From Barthelona sp. PAP020 (lineage: Eukaryota; Metamonada: BaSk clade): DNA of 20,028 nt. This document shows positions 1 through 7,292 of the stretch, in pieces. The DNA lies in NCBI GenBank assembly GCA_040182905.1, contig JARQWU010000197.1, positions 1 through 20,028 of the forward strand, written 5' to 3'. A program made the position numbers and the translations under genes. The first letter of the stretch is position 1; each line of letters opens with the position of its first letter. The notes below the pieces were generated by a model. That model ran no database searches. It was not told the DNA's origin and worked only from the letters and a program-made list of their open reading frames with translations.

Positions 1-264
1 ATGCTCCAAATTACCACCCATTTTGTTGTTCATCTTGGCAAATGTATCAGCAACATAAAAGATGACATGACAACCAGCAGTTACTAATTTCTTAACATTA
101 AGAGCCTTAAAAAGACCTTGAGCGATATGAATTCTGCCTGAAGGCTCAAAACCATCATACACAAGAGGATGTTCTTTTTTTTCTAATAATTCTCTTAACT
201 CACTTGGTTTGATAACTTCCTCACCAATGCTCATGATGAGATTGAATCTTTGATCGATATCCAT
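1..264 (-). CDS. Tyrosyl-tRNA synthetase, cytosolic type (N-terminal 88 residues, cut by window edge)
   Basis: Class I aminoacyl-tRNA synthetase that charges tRNA-Tyr in the cytosol. The reading frame runs on the minus strand from an ATG at 262-264 off the left edge with no stop, giving 88 residues. Around residues 37-52 it carries YDGFEPSGRIHIAQG. This contains the class I HIGH-type signature as HIAQ (residues 46-49) and the tyrosine-pocket start YDGFEPSG. Later come VADTFAKMNNKMGGNLE, the conserved block seen as VADWFAxLNxKMGGDL in plant and protist TyrRS; here T replaces the usual W. From what I know of the families, this resembles the plant/protist branch more than the animal one. The start is the first ATG and lies just before the conserved GEE-helix region, which suits a short N-terminus. 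The KMSKS motif and C-terminus lie outside the window. The family call is firm. Confidence 0.88.
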   Translation of the reverse strand, partial: MDIDQRFNLIMSIGEEVIKPSELRELLEKKEHPLVYDGFEPSGRIHIAQGLFKALNVKKLVTAGCHVIFYVADTFAKMNNKMGGNLEH

Positions 265-447
265 TAAAAAACTAAAAAGAATTTGTTTTTTTTTATACAC
301 CTTCATTCAGCACTCACCAAATTAATGTTAACATTAAAGTTTCTTTGGTTTTTTTTTTGTTTGCAAAATAATGCCTGATGCAAAACTAGAAATATTCAAT
401 CTGCCAAAACATTAAAAAAACCGTATAAATATTTATGTGCATTTATA

Positions 448-939
448 TTAGATAAATTCTTTTTCTTTAATTTTTTCAGAAGTCCTAATTGAAATTTTTT
501 CAACTTTTTCTTTAACATTTGTGACTAATTCAGGTTCTGGTTTTACTTGTTCTTTAGTTTGTTTTCTGTTATAAATTTCCAATTCACGAGTTTCTCCTTC
601 TCTGATTCTTTGACGATGATAATCTTTCTCTCTTTCTAAACGAATTTCTTCTAATCTGTCCATAGAGCTGATAACATCTTTGTAAAGTTCACGATTATAT
701 CTTAAAGGTTCATTTCTGCGTTTTTCAAATTCATAAACTTTATCACTAACAAGATCTTTACCTCTAGTTTTTCTGTAGGCTTTAGTCCAAGCGACTTTTC
801 TTGGATTACGTTTCATTTTAAAGTTCTTGTGACATTTGGATCTGCAAAATCGAAAAATTTTTCCATCATTACGAACAAACTGTACTCCATGTCCTGGATA
901 TATAGTTGAAGAACAGAAAAAGCACTTTTCTAAACGCAT
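448..939 (-). CDS. RLP24: Ribosome biogenesis protein RLP24 (RSL24D1-like)
   Basis: Nucleolar/nucleoplasmic 60S assembly factor, a paralogue of eL24 that holds its site on pre-60S particles. In yeast it recruits the AAA ATPase Drg1 in the cytoplasm and is replaced by eL24. The 163-residue product opens [18 protein letters not shown] and contains the four zinc-binding cysteines C6, C9, C32 and C36. The segments [14 protein letters not shown] and [15 protein letters not shown], with W51 in the family position, identify RLP24 rather than ribosomal eL24. The middle and C-terminus are a charged K/E/R helix, the part that contacts Drg1 in yeast. Length is near the family's usual 160-200 residues. 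Stop is TAA. The ATG is preceded on the sense strand by a T10 tract five bases upstream. It is divergent from eIF5B with 150 bp between the starts. Confidence 0.93.
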   Translation of the reverse strand: MRLEKCFFCSSTIYPGHGVQFVRNDGKIFRFCRSKCHKNFKMKRNPRKVAWTKAYRKTRGKDLVSDKVYEFEKRRNEPLRYNRELYKDVISSMDRLEEIRLEREKDYHRQRIREGETRELEIYNRKQTKEQVKPEPELVTNVKEKVEKISIRTSEKIKEKEFI

Positions 940-1089
940 TCAACAAAAAAAAAATTGTGAACTACCAAAAAATTTTATGAACAAATGATTCCATATTTTG
1001 AAAGAATCAGCAATTCAAGCTTCAAATAAAAATATCTTAATAAAATGAAAAAAATATGGAAAAAGTTTTAATAACTTTTATGATTTATT
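940..1089. promoter_or_regulatory. Shared promoter region between RLP24 and eIF5B
   Basis: These 150 bp are the only space between two divergent start codons, so both core promoters must lie here or inside the genes. The side facing RLP24 begins with a T10 tract (sense of RLP24, 945-954). The rest is AT-rich with short A runs. I see no recognised TATA box or initiator consensus. The promoter role is inferred from position only. Confidence 0.4.
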
Positions 1090-4047
1090 ATGCCACCAAA
1101 GGGAAGACCAACACCAAAGGTAGGAGGAAAGCCTAAGCCAAAAATTGGTGGTAAACCAACACCATCAGTTGGAGGAAAACCAAAATCAAAGATTGGTTCA
1201 AAAAAGCAAGAAATTACATCACAAACATCAACAAAATCCTCTAAACAGGAACAATTAGTCCAATTAGCTTTGAAAAAGAAAGCCGAAGCAGAAGAAAAAA
1301 AGAGAATTGAAGAAGAATTAAAACGTATTGATGAAGAAATCAAATTAATGGAAGATGCAGAGGAATTTTCAATTCAGAGAGAGCGTAGTGAACGTTCAAA
1401 GATTCGTAAACAAAAAGATGCAGAAAAAAAAGAAAAGAGACGTATTGAGAAAGAGAAAAAAGAGGAAGAAGTACGTTTAAAACGAATGATTGCCTTAGGA
1501 ATTGATGTTGAGCAATATTTAGCCCAAAAACAAGGCAAAGAAAATCAAAAAAAGAAACATTTTGTTGTGGAAGATAAAAAGGCTATTGATAGCAAAGAAG
1601 AAGATAAAATTAAAAAAGAAGCTGCTGAAGAAGATTTTGAAGAAAACGTTGATGATGACGAAGAGGCTGTTGCAGATGCCTTGGAAGAATGGGATATGGA
1701 TGATGCTGAAGTTGACAATTTTGATTGGGAAGGAGATATGGATGCTGGTAATGATTGGGAAGCTGTCGTTGAAGCAGATAATTGGGAAGCTGAAGTTGCT
1801 GCTGGAGACAATGATTGGGAAGCTCAAGTTGAAGAGGAAGATTGGGAAGCTGAAGAAGTTGAACAAGACGATTCAGACGAAAGTATTGATAATGTTGAAC
1901 TTGAGAACGAATCCCCCGAATCAAATGCTGATGAAACAAGGACTTCAAAAGAATGCGATGAAGATGTTGAAGTTGAAAAGTATGATAATGGCCTTCCAAA
2001 AGATTTCGTTCCTTTGTCTGACAGTGAATACAAAAAATTTGTGAAGAATTGCAAGCGTAGAAAACAACGCGACCAATTGGAAACATACAACCATTATTTA
2101 GATCTGTTTACAGAAATGTTCCCTCATTATGAAGATGAATTAGCACTTCAAGAAGAAAAAGAAATGAAGGAGAATGTTCGTTTACGTCGTCAACGTCGTA
2201 CCGAAAAAGCACACAAAAATGTTGATCCCAATCATCTCAGAGCCCCAATTGTTGCAATATTGGGTCATGTCGATTGTGGAAAAACTTCTTTATTAGATAA
2301 GATTAGATCTACAAAGGTTCAAGCTGGTGAGGCTGGTGGTATCACTCAGCAAATTGGTACTTCTTTCATTCCTATTGAAAAGATTGCAGAACTTGCTGGT
2401 GATTTGCCCGAACGTCGTCAAGTTACATATGAAGTACCTGGTCTATTGATTATTGATACACCGGGTCATGAATCTTTCACCAATCTTCGTTCTCGTGGTT
2501 CATCCATGTGTGATATTGCTATTCTTGTTGTTGATGTGGTTCATGGACTTGAACAACAAACTCTTGAGTCAATTCAAATGCTACGTCAACGAAAAGTACC
2601 TTTCATCGTTGCTTTGAATAAAATTGATCGTTCTCAAGGATGGAATGCGATTGAATGGGGTAGAGCATTGGATTCTATTCAAAGCCAAAGTAAACCCACA
2701 CAATACCATTTTGAAGAAATGTATCAACATACCATGCTTAATTTTACAGAGCAAAACTTTAATACTGCATTATATTGGGAAAATACTGATTACAAGGCTT
2801 ATTTAAGTGTTGTTCCCACTTCAGCTCAAACTGGTGAAGGTATTCCCGATTTGTTGCATCTATTGGTTGAGTTTGCCCAAAAATTCATGAAAAAGCGCAT
2901 CGCATTTGTTGATGATGTTGAATGTACGTTATTAGAAGTCAAGACTCAAGAAGGTATTGGTACCACAGTCGATTGTGTGTTGAAGAATGGTACTTTGAAG
3001 AGAGGAGATCAAATTATTTGTTGTGGAATGAATGGACCTATTATTTCGAGTATTCGTGAGCTTTTAACACCTAAACATATGCGTGAAACGAGAGTAAAGA
3101 CATCTCTTGCTGCTTATGACAAGCATGAAAGTATTCAAGGGTGTATTGGTGTTCGTATTGCTGCTTCTGGTTTGCAAGAGATATTAGCTGGTACCCCTTT
3201 ACTTGTAGCTGAAACTGATGATGAAGTGGCTTTCTGTTGTGATGAAGTAATGAAAGACGTCAACAATATCTTCAGCAAAGAGAACATGGCTGATGTCGGT
3301 GTCTATGTTAAAGCATCAACTCTTGGTGCCTTAGAAGCTCTTATGTCCTTCTTAAAGGATGAAGAAATACCTATTGCTGGTGTTGGACTTGGTCCCATTC
3401 ACAAGCGTGATGTTATGGTTGCACAGATTGTTTTTGAGCAATCACCACCACATGGATGTATTTTGGCATTTGATGTTGGTATTCAACAAGATGCACAAGA
3501 ATTTGCTGATGAAAATGGTATCAGTGTATTTACTGCTGACATTATTTATCACCTATCAAAGAGTTTCCATGATTATTATGACAAAACAACACAATTGATG
3601 AAGGAAGAAGCAAGATTAGGAGGTAAACTTGTATTTCCTTGTCAATTTAAATTGGTTCCAAATTGTGTCTTCAATTCTCGCAACCCCTATGTTATCGGAA
3701 TTAAAGTTTTGAGAGGTCGTTTGGAAATAAATGCCCCTGTTGTTGTTATGACTCGTGGTAATGGTAATGTGATGATCGGACGTGTTAATTCAATGGAGAT
3801 GAACCACGAAGCAGTTACTGTTGGTAATATTGGAGATGAATTAGCTGTTAAAATTTTCAGAGGATCAAAATCTCCAATGTGGACAGCAGGTGTTCATTTT
3901 AATCCCAAAGATATTCTTTGTACTCAATTGACAAAGGCTTCAGTGAAATTATTGCAATCTAGTTTTAAGGATGAATTGACCAGTGATGATTGGGAGTTAA
4001 TTGCTGAATTACAAGAACATTTCGGTATTGCCCCTGAAAATAAATAA
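1090..4047 (+). CDS. Translation initiation factor eIF5B (GTPase, IF2 orthologue)
   Basis: Ribosome-dependent GTPase that joins the 60S subunit to the 48S complex and positions initiator tRNA in the cytosol. The product has 985 residues, close to the yeast length. A long charged N-terminus comes first: four octapeptide repeats (residues 6-37), a K/E-rich coiled coil (about 50-150), then an acidic stretch with DWEA-like repeats (about 212-254). The GTPase core follows with all the G motifs visible: GHVDCGKT (392-399, P-loop), the GGITQQIG switch I block, DTPGHE (456-461) and NKID (510-513), then SAQTGEG for G5. The C-terminal half carries the beta-barrel domains II and IV and the IF2-specific domain III (KASTLGALEAL, IPIAGVGLGPIHKRD). 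GHVDCGKT in place of bacterial GHVDHGKT marks it as eukaryotic eIF5B. The start is the first ATG, directly before the repeats. Stop is TAA. Confidence 0.97.
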   Translation: MPPKGRPTPKVGGKPKPKIGGKPTPSVGGKPKSKIGSKKQEITSQTSTKSSKQEQLVQLALKKKAEAEEKKRIEEELKRIDEEIKLMEDAEEFSIQRERSERSKIRKQKDAEKKEKRRIEKEKKEEEVRLKRMIALGIDVEQYLAQKQGKENQKKKHFVVEDKKAIDSKEEDKIKKEAAEEDFEENVDDDEEAVADALEEWDMDDAEVDNFDWEGDMDAGNDWEAVVEADNWEAEVAAGDNDWEAQVEEEDWEAEEVEQDDSDESIDNVELENESPESNADETRTSKECDEDVEVEKYDNGLPKDFVPLSDSEYKKFVKNCKRRKQRDQLETYNHYLDLFTEMFPHYEDELALQEEKEMKENVRLRRQRRTEKAHKNVDPNHLRAPIVAILGHVDCGKTSLLDKIRSTKVQAGEAGGITQQIGTSFIPIEKIAELAGDLPERRQVTYEVPGLLIIDTPGHESFTNLRSRGSSMCDIAILVVDVVHGLEQQTLESIQMLRQRKVPFIVALNKIDRSQGWNAIEWGRALDSIQSQSKPTQYHFEEMYQHTMLNFTEQNFNTALYWENTDYKAYLSVVPTSAQTGEGIPDLLHLLVEFAQKFMKKRIAFVDDVECTLLEVKTQEGIGTTVDCVLKNGTLKRGDQIICCGMNGPIISSIRELLTPKHMRETRVKTSLAAYDKHESIQGCIGVRIAASGLQEILAGTPLLVAETDDEVAFCCDEVMKDVNNIFSKENMADVGVYVKASTLGALEALMSFLKDEEIPIAGVGLGPIHKRDVMVAQIVFEQSPPHGCILAFDVGIQQDAQEFADENGISVFTADIIYHLSKSFHDYYDKTTQLMKEEARLGGKLVFPCQFKLVPNCVFNSRNPYVIGIKVLRGRLEINAPVVVMTRGNGNVMIGRVNSMEMNHEAVTVGNIGDELAVKIFRGSKSPMWTAGVHFNPKDILCTQLTKASVKLLQSSFKDELTSDDWELIAELQEHFGIAPENK

Positions 4048-4328
4048 TTTTTAATTTGTTATTGTTCATTCTTTGAGAATTGAATTTTAGGAAAAATTCA
4101 ATTAAATGATATTAAATGTTGAAGAATGATGTGATAAAAGTGATGTGGCAAATTTGAAGAACAACTTTAATTTCCATGCCAAGAAGTGCCTTGGTTATGA
4201 ATAAAATTTTTTCCAAACCAAGAAGCTCTGGGTATGAGTAAACAAAACAGAATAGTGTTTATTTGGTTGATGGCTGAGGCCCAATTGACCTGTTGAAATG
4301 CCTAAAGTATTCTTTTTTTTTTATGTTA
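4048..4328. other. Gene-free stretch after eIF5B with an imperfect direct repeat
   Basis: No open frame of useful length. It begins with the presumed eIF5B 3' UTR. Between 4175 and 4247 two imperfect copies of a 33-35 bp unit follow each other; both contain CCAAGAAG followed by a GG-TATGA-TAAA core. The first copy also forms a CCAAG/CTTGG hairpin (4179-4194 region). At about 4301-4322 the string CCTAAAGTATTC plus a long T run matches the internal CCTAAAGTATT-T(n) segment of the repeat copy at 19219-19604, so the dispersed repeat family already starts here. Confidence 0.5.
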
Positions 4329-4700
4329 GTAGCAAAAACGGATGGATTTCAGGCAAAAGAGAATATAAATGTGTTTAAGGTTTCTTCTTGCAATTTCTGA
4401 TATTAATGTGTATCAAAATTGAGAAGCTCAAGTAATAATAACAGAAATCATCGGAGAATTCAAAGATTAAGAATATAAACAAATGAATTAGGTTAACTAG
4501 GAATGTCAAAGTCCTACAAAGAGAACATAAGTGGAGACATTAAAGTGAATCAAGGAGCTGAAGGAAAGTATTACACTTTTCTTTAAATACCCAACCATCT
4601 ATACTGGAAGCAATTCTTTATTTTTTTTTCTTGTTCGAACCTTTTCCAGAACTTACCCAAATCAGAGACTAAGAATTTCAGTTGATTAATAAATAATAAA
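4329..4700 (+). repeat. Dispersed ~380-bp repeat, copy A (diverged, near full length)
   Basis: The segment 4374-4431 matches 19269-19326 at 55 of 58 positions by eye, within a longer alignable head (about 4329-4440). Beyond this the two copies stay alignable but weaker: a GAAATC..AGAAT..AAGATTAAG block, AGGTTAACTAGGAATG, AATCAAGG, a CCATC motif, a T-rich tract near 4615-4632, and a poor match to the tail module. I see no terminal inverted repeats, no target-site duplication and no coding frame. The nature of the element is unknown; a non-autonomous transposon or a duplicated non-coding RNA locus would both fit. Confidence 0.7.
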
Positions 4701-4719
4701 CCTTAATCTTTATTCTTTT

Positions 4720-5025
4720 CGGGGTCCAGCGTTCCTGAAAGGAACCTCTCTTTTTTTTGTGACCTACTCTTTTTTGGGCTTTCGTAGGAGAGCTACGCCC
4801 TATGCGGGATGTGAAATACTGCATTATTAATTGCTCAAAAGAGCTTAACACTCCGATATTTTAAAAATTTATCCTAATTGTGCAAGTTTCCATGCATTCA
4901 CCTTGGTAGGTCAAAAATTTGAGGGTAGGTTAAGGAAAAGTTCCGTACCTCTAGGGAAAAAGGAAGAATCGGAAAATTTCGATTCGCCAAAGATAATGGC
5001 TTGTGAACAACCCTCATTTTTTTTT
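4720..5025 (+). ncRNA. Candidate structured Pol III RNA of unknown class
   Basis: This block is less AT-rich than its surroundings and full of short complementary stems on the plus strand. They are GTTCC/GGAAC (4731-4745, TGAAA loop), CCTAC/GTAGG (4763-4767 with 4784-4788), GCTC/GAGC (4833-4844, AAAA loop), and a branched 3' domain. That domain is closed by a 7-bp stem, TGAGGGT (4920-4926) with ACCCTCA (5010-5016). Inside it are three hairpins: AGGT..GGAA/TTCC..ACCT (4927-4950), GAATCG/CGATTC (4966-4985) and GCCA/TGGC (4986-5000). The closing stem is followed at once by T9, as in Pol III transcripts. TTTCGATTC at 4977-4985 resembles a B box (GTTCGANTC). The 5' end is a guess, and I cannot match it to SRP, RNase P/MRP, U3 or spliceosomal RNAs. 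It is inference until transcription is shown. Confidence 0.42.
5017..5025 (+). terminator. T9 run, possible Pol III terminator
   Basis: Nine consecutive T residues lie immediately 3' of the closing stem of the candidate RNA. Pol III stops at four or more T residues in the non-template strand. T runs also occur inside the dispersed repeat just before its tail module, so this one may instead belong to the tail fragment that begins at 5028. Confidence 0.4.
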
Positions 5026-5027
5026 AA

Positions 5028-5077
5028 GAGTGTTCTGAACCATCCACGCAAAACGACTCAGTTGCAAGTACCCCAAA
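5028..5077 (+). repeat. Dispersed repeat, isolated tail module
   Basis: Fifty bases starting GAGTGTTCTGAACCATCCAC match 19522-19571 at 47 of 50 positions, the best-conserved pair in the window. In both places the module directly follows a T-rich tract. Here the rest of the upstream repeat body is missing and is replaced by the hairpin-rich block. The head of the next copy follows without a gap. Confidence 0.8.
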
Positions 5078-5078
5078 A

Positions 5079-5540
5079 GTGTTCGTAGCAAAGCGGACGG
5101 ATTTCACCCAAAAGACAAAATAAAAATTGTTCTAGGTTCTATTCTTGCACTTCTGATTGTTAAATATGATCCAATACATATACAATAATTTATAATAAGA
5201 ATAAGAACGTTACACAAGCTGTAAGTAAAGTTAAAATTAGTTTCCAATCAGAATTATCTTAATTCGCAACACAATGAAAGAACGTGAATTTATCTGTTTG
5301 ATAAATGAGATCAAGTAAACAATATTCTAAACAGCTCTATATCACTATTTTGTTTAAGTTTAGCTTCTCCCTGGGAAAGAACCTTCTTTTTTTTTTTTTA
5401 GGAGAGTTCTGAACCAATCTACGCACAACAGACCAGTGACAAGTAACCCAAACTCTAACCTTGAACAGTAAAAGCTTTTATTAAATGTTTATTATTTTAT
5501 CGAGTGAACTCATACCGAGAACAATAAAGGTCTTTATAAG
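5079..5540 (+). repeat. Dispersed repeat, copy B (full length, diverged)
   Basis: The head starts AGTGTTCGTAGCAAAGCGG and aligns with copies A and D through the GGATTTCACCCAAAAGACA and TTCTTGCACTTCTGAT blocks. The middle is more diverged. The tail starts at about 5402, after a T14 run, with GAGAGTTCTGAACCAATCTACG, and continues through AAGTAACCCAAACTCTAACC. A final block near 5516-5535, GAGAACAATAAAGGTCTTTA, matches the end of copy D (19580-19599). The repeat is in the same orientation as all other copies. No coding frame. Confidence 0.72.
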
Positions 5541-5634
5541 CCTTAATTGTTATTGTCGTGTGAATTGTCTGTGAAAATCTTTATAATATCTTTCTGATAG
5601 AGACTCGATCCTCTTCCCTTGTTTTATGAGGGAG

Positions 5635-5638
5635 AAAA
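5635..5638 (-). terminator. Pol III terminator of tRNA-Ile
   Basis: On the minus strand TTTT follows the discriminator base directly, then CTCC. Four T residues are the minimal Pol III stop signal. Confidence 0.75.
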
Positions 5639-5712
5639 TGGTACCACTGGGGCTTGAACCCAGGACCTTCGGTTTATTAGACCGAAACACTAACCAACTG
5701 TGCTATGGTACC
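5639..5712 (-). tRNA. tRNA-Ile (anticodon AAT)
   Basis: Read on the minus strand, the 74 nt fold as a full cloverleaf. The acceptor stem is GGTACCA/TGGTACC (7 bp) and the D arm is GCAC/GTGT with an AGTTGGTTA loop. The anticodon stem TCGGT/ACCGA has the loop CTAATAA, placing AAT at positions 34-36. The variable loop is AGGTC, and the T arm is CTGGG/CCCAG around TTCAAGC. The discriminator base is A. The anticodon AAT is expected to be edited to IAU, the usual eukaryotic isoleucine isoacceptor. Internal A and B boxes are present, and the B box is GGTTCAAGCCC. No intron and no encoded CCA. It stands alone at the edge of the repeat island, 107 bp from the 3' end of the next gene. Confidence 0.95.
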
Positions 5713-5819
5713 ATTCTCTTCGTTACAAGCATATTGATGTTTTAAATAAAAATAGATCGGTTCTTTCAAGAAGTGTTCATTTTCTTTTAATCTTTTATAA
5801 AATAAAAAACTTAAATTAT

Positions 5820-7136
5820 TTAAACTGAGTTTACGGTGAAATACTTCTGTCTAATAACTTTTGCCCTATCTGCTAATTTAACCAAATTATCAAAATAATT
5901 CTTACCAAATTCCTTTTCCAAAACAACATCATCGGTTGCAAATCCAGTATATCCTAACAAAATTCTAGGTATTATACTGTTTGAATCTGAAGCTTGTGTA
6001 CAAATTAATTCCAAAAAATCAAACACTTTGAAAACAATGAAAAACAGCTCAACCTTAAGTTGTTTGTTCAATATGCTCATCAAAATGGAGTCCAAAAAAT
6101 TGCCAATTATTTGAAAAAACTTAGAAACGTTTGATTCAAATATTTTAACAACTGAATCTTCATCAAGATGTTCAATAACCATTTTATGTATCTTCTTTGG
6201 ATCTACATCATCTAAATGCCGTTTAACAGGACTAGGTGTGGATAACTTATGAGTTGGGTTTGCAGATGTATACATTAATCTCAAAGATTCCAATTGTAAC
6301 GGTGAATTAACAGTGTTTTTATAATAAATGGAAGACACAAGAAACAAAATCATAATGCAGTAACAATCCAACTCAACATCTTTCTTTTTGTTTTCAACAA
6401 ACTCAATAAGCTTTATTACAGAAGAAAATTGCTTTAAACAAAAGATAATGTATCCATTTGTAACAAATTCAATTAAAAGTTGAAGAAATGATTTTTGCCG
6501 AATTGAAGACATTTCAACCAAATGAAATTTATCCTTAATACAAAGATACATCTCTTCTAAAGCTTTGAAAACAACAGGATGATTTATACTTATAAAAATA
6601 TGGGAAATATTCAAACATTCATCAAAATATTCTTCATATAATAACAATAACCGCTCACAATGTAATTTTATTATCGTTTCTAATCGATACACATTATCAC
6701 TATCAATACACAATTGAATAGTCATTAAATTCATGGTTAAACTTTCAATTAATGCTTTTAAATATCTGCTATCATCCGTTATGTTAAGTATTTGAGTTAA
6801 TGTTTCTAAAATTTCATAAATATTGGGAAAAAAAGTTTGAGGCTTGAATTCTAAAAATCCTAAATCTAATGGTTTATAAAATGGGCTATTTCGTTTATTT
6901 TCACCGTTTTTACTAAATTGAGGCTCTCTTTTAGCTTGGTTCTTTTCTTGTTTTGAAGAATTGGTTGAAGGTAAATGAAAAGATCTTGAAATCCTTGATG
7001 CATTGAGCGATGAATCAGATATACTCGTGTGTGGTCTTTTTTGAGGATATCGACGTTGTATTTGTGAAGGACGAATTATTCCAAATTGACTAGATTGAGA
7101 TAAATCAAGTGACGACCGATCATTATTATTCATCAT
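5820..7136 (-). CDS. Uncharacterised helical protein (438 aa)
   Basis: I do not recognise a family. The frame is open from about 7235, but the only in-frame codon there is GTG, in T-rich DNA. The first ATG pair is at 7134-7136 and 7131-7133 (product MMNNNDRSS..), which I chose. It leaves 156 bp to the divergent RPL35 start. Residues 1 to about 75 are serine- and basic-rich and probably disordered. From about 100 onward the protein is a series of leucine/isoleucine-rich amphipathic helices, with cysteines scattered through, broken near residues 295-310 by a short S/T/P linker (STPSPVKR). This looks like an alpha-solenoid or an all-helical scaffold. No catalytic motif, signal peptide or clear membrane span is visible. 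Codon use matches its neighbours and the stop is TAA, so it is very likely a real gene of unknown role. Confidence 0.75.
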   Translation of the reverse strand: MMNNNDRSSLDLSQSSQFGIIRPSQIQRRYPQKRPHTSISDSSLNASRISRSFHLPSTNSSKQEKNQAKREPQFSKNGENKRNSPFYKPLDLGFLEFKPQTFFPNIYEILETLTQILNITDDSRYLKALIESLTMNLMTIQLCIDSDNVYRLETIIKLHCERLLLLYEEYFDECLNISHIFISINHPVVFKALEEMYLCIKDKFHLVEMSSIRQKSFLQLLIEFVTNGYIIFCLKQFSSVIKLIEFVENKKKDVELDCYCIMILFLVSSIYYKNTVNSPLQLESLRLMYTSANPTHKLSTPSPVKRHLDDVDPKKIHKMVIEHLDEDSVVKIFESNVSKFFQIIGNFLDSILMSILNKQLKVELFFIVFKVFDFLELICTQASDSNSIIPRILLGYTGFATDDVVLEKEFGKNYFDNLVKLADRAKVIRQKYFTVNSV

Positions 7137-7292
7137 AAAATTCTCATTCGAAAAAGACAATAATTTATTTAAAAACAAAGAAAAAAAAATAAAATGTCCA
7201 AAAATTTCCAAAAAAATTTTTCCTTTTAGTTTCACAAAAACACATTACCTGAATAATAATGGGTTAGTTTCTGTTTATTTTCATTTTCTAAT
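7137..7292. promoter_or_regulatory. Shared promoter region of the unknown gene and RPL35
   Basis: These 156 bp separate two divergent ATG codons. A T9 tract in the sense of the minus-strand gene lies near 7181-7189. The RPL35 side is pyrimidine-rich (TTTCTGTTTATTTTCATTTTC) directly before its ATG, reminiscent of pyrimidine-rich leaders of ribosomal protein genes. No known factor site is recognised. Confidence 0.35.

Noticed and set aside
1545-2090. Several minus- and plus-strand frames opposite the acidic part of eIF5B (Ser-, Leu- or Lys-rich)
   Set aside because: They are shadows of the GAA/GAT-rich acidic coding strand and end where that composition ends.
4920-5016. tRNA or tRNA-derived element in the four-way junction
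   Set aside because: The 7-bp closing stem looks like an acceptor stem, but there is no T-loop in the proper place, no D-arm spacing and no anticodon arm of 5 bp with a 7-base loop.
4903-5088. 61-codon plus-strand frame across the hairpin-rich block
   Set aside because: It opens with TTG rather than ATG, runs through a T9 tract and into the repeat tail, and overlaps strongly paired sequence. More likely a by-product of the structured RNA candidate.
4329-5540. CRISPR array or regular tandem satellite as explanation for the repeats
   Set aside because: Units are long, diverged and irregularly spaced, and the organism is eukaryotic; no short identical repeats with spacers are present.
7137-7235. 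N-terminal extension (33 hydrophobic residues) of the unknown gene, which could look like a signal peptide
   Set aside because: The extension begins at GTG and comes from T-rich intergenic DNA within the shared promoter with RPL35; the first ATG is at 7136.
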